A stretch of DNA of 64,000 nt, taken from Rhabdornis inornatus (lineage: Eukaryota; Chordata; Aves; Passeriformes; Rhabdornithidae). The notes below the pieces were generated by a model. The model worked only from the letters and a program-made list of their open reading frames with translations. It ran no database searches and was not told the origin of the DNA. Location: positions 1 to 64,000 of the forward strand of contig VWZS01008806.1 in NCBI GenBank assembly GCA_013397075.1. The letters run 5' to 3'. Below, one piece after another: positions 63,264 to 64,000 of this stretch. Position numbers and translations under genes: made by a program. Positions within the stretch are counted from its first letter, which is position 1, and each line of letters opens with the position of its first letter.

Positions 63264-64000
63264 GCCATTGCTTTTGCTCCTTCTATTCTGGCTGGTATTT
63301 TAACATTTTCTGTAGATTATTCCTTGTTTAATTTCCATTGTTTGTTAGGACTGAATGGGGACATGGCATATGATTGTTGATTTAACTTCTGCAGTTTTAT
63401 CAGTTGACCAGAGTCTGTTTACTTTTTTTGTCCTTAATGATTTTGGCGATTAATGTGGTTTGAGAAATGTTTCTATAATAAAGATAAAAGAAAGGAGAAC
63501 TGTAGAAAAGATTTTTATCCAAGTTGTTACACCTGAAATTTGGCTGGTTGTTTTTGCAGTTCACATGGAGTTTGAAAAGTATGACCAGGACAAAGTAGTC
63601 ATAGTGAAGGATGGTCATGGTTTTCAATTAATACAAATGCAGTGTGAATATGCGCAGTCATGTTTCTCATAGTGTAAACATGCTTTAGGACAGATGATCC
63701 TAGGAGCTGCTTTGGTTCCTATTCAAAATGATGCTGTATCACTGCAGCCAGAACAGCGCTTGATTTTGAGGAGAAGTATTGTTCTACCACCATAATGCCA
63801 TTGAGTATAAATATTGTTAGGCCATTCTCTGACTGATGTGTGTATGCACATGACCAGCTCTGTGTGGGATTCTGTTTAATTTTGGAAGCCTGACTGCATC
63901 TTGGTTTAACATGGTTTATGTACTTTGGTACTATGTAGGAGTGCGTGTATCTTGTCCTACAGAAAGTATGAATCCTCCATCCCCCCAGCACCACTTTCGT

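Larger units (their letters stand above)
55448..64000 (+). other. AKIRIN2: AKIRIN2 intron 1, 5' part
   Basis: The intron opens with GTGAGG at 55448. Its first 400-600 bases are still CpG island and include a single ambiguous base (N, 55554). The rest is AT-rich. I searched for a segment encoding the expected exon 2 start (EQILYNIKQEYKRMQ) and found none, so the intron is at least about 8.5 kb and continues past the window. It contains poly(A) runs at 57246-57259 and within 61247-61261, a C14 run at 63250-63263 and an exon-like segment at 61143-61262. No other gene was recognised on either strand. Confidence 0.85.

Noticed and set aside
63542..63672. Second exon-like stretch in AKIRIN2 intron 1: a TTTTTGCAG acceptor followed by 43 open codons in phase and a TAG
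   Set aside because: Could be read as an alternative terminal exon, but the polypyrimidine tract is weak, no polyadenylation signal was noted close by, and 40-odd open codons occur often by chance.
1..64000. tRNA, rRNA, CRISPR arrays or prokaryotic-type operons
   Set aside because: No cloverleaf with a GGTTCGAATCC-type T arm, no regularly spaced repeat array and no rRNA-like sequence was seen. The window is vertebrate nuclear DNA.

Overview
The window looks like a stretch of bird nuclear genome. Two kinds of evidence support this. First, there are two chicken-repeat-1 (CR1) LINE 3' fragments with the avian CR1 tail. Second, a CpG-island first exon encodes the N-terminus of Akirin-2 (AKIRIN2) almost exactly as in other amniotes. 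Species cannot be decided from the sequence. Interspersed repeats are sparse, as expected for birds. One N at 55554 shows this is a draft assembly.

Layout: (1) 1-54.3 kb is AT-rich noncoding DNA upstream of AKIRIN2, with no protein-coding exon I can support. From known amniote synteny (inference, not seen here) this would be the interval between AKIRIN2 and SPACA1/CNR1. It holds scattered microsatellites, a probable solo or isolated retroviral LTR in reverse orientation (about 22.7-23.7 kb), a CR1 3' end on + (36.3-36.6 kb), a shorter CR1 piece on - (45.25-45.33 kb) and several perfect hairpins. (2) About 54.3-55.9 kb is a strong CpG island, the AKIRIN2 promoter. It carries ETS, ZNF143/SBS, Sp1-type and YY1-type motifs and a long leader with no upstream ATG. 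(3) 55243-55447 is the coding part of AKIRIN2 exon 1. (4) 55448-64000 is the 5' part of AKIRIN2 intron 1; exon 2 was not found and should lie beyond the window.

Nearly all of the many 60-230 codon open frames are chance frames or lie inside repeats or the CpG island. There is no operon, CRISPR array, tRNA, rRNA or integrated phage. I found no convincing new biological system. The observations most worth checking are an in-phase 120-nt exon-like segment in AKIRIN2 intron 1, the reverse-oriented LTR upstream of the gene, a 42-bp duplication in a CR1 tail, and several perfect or nested hairpins.
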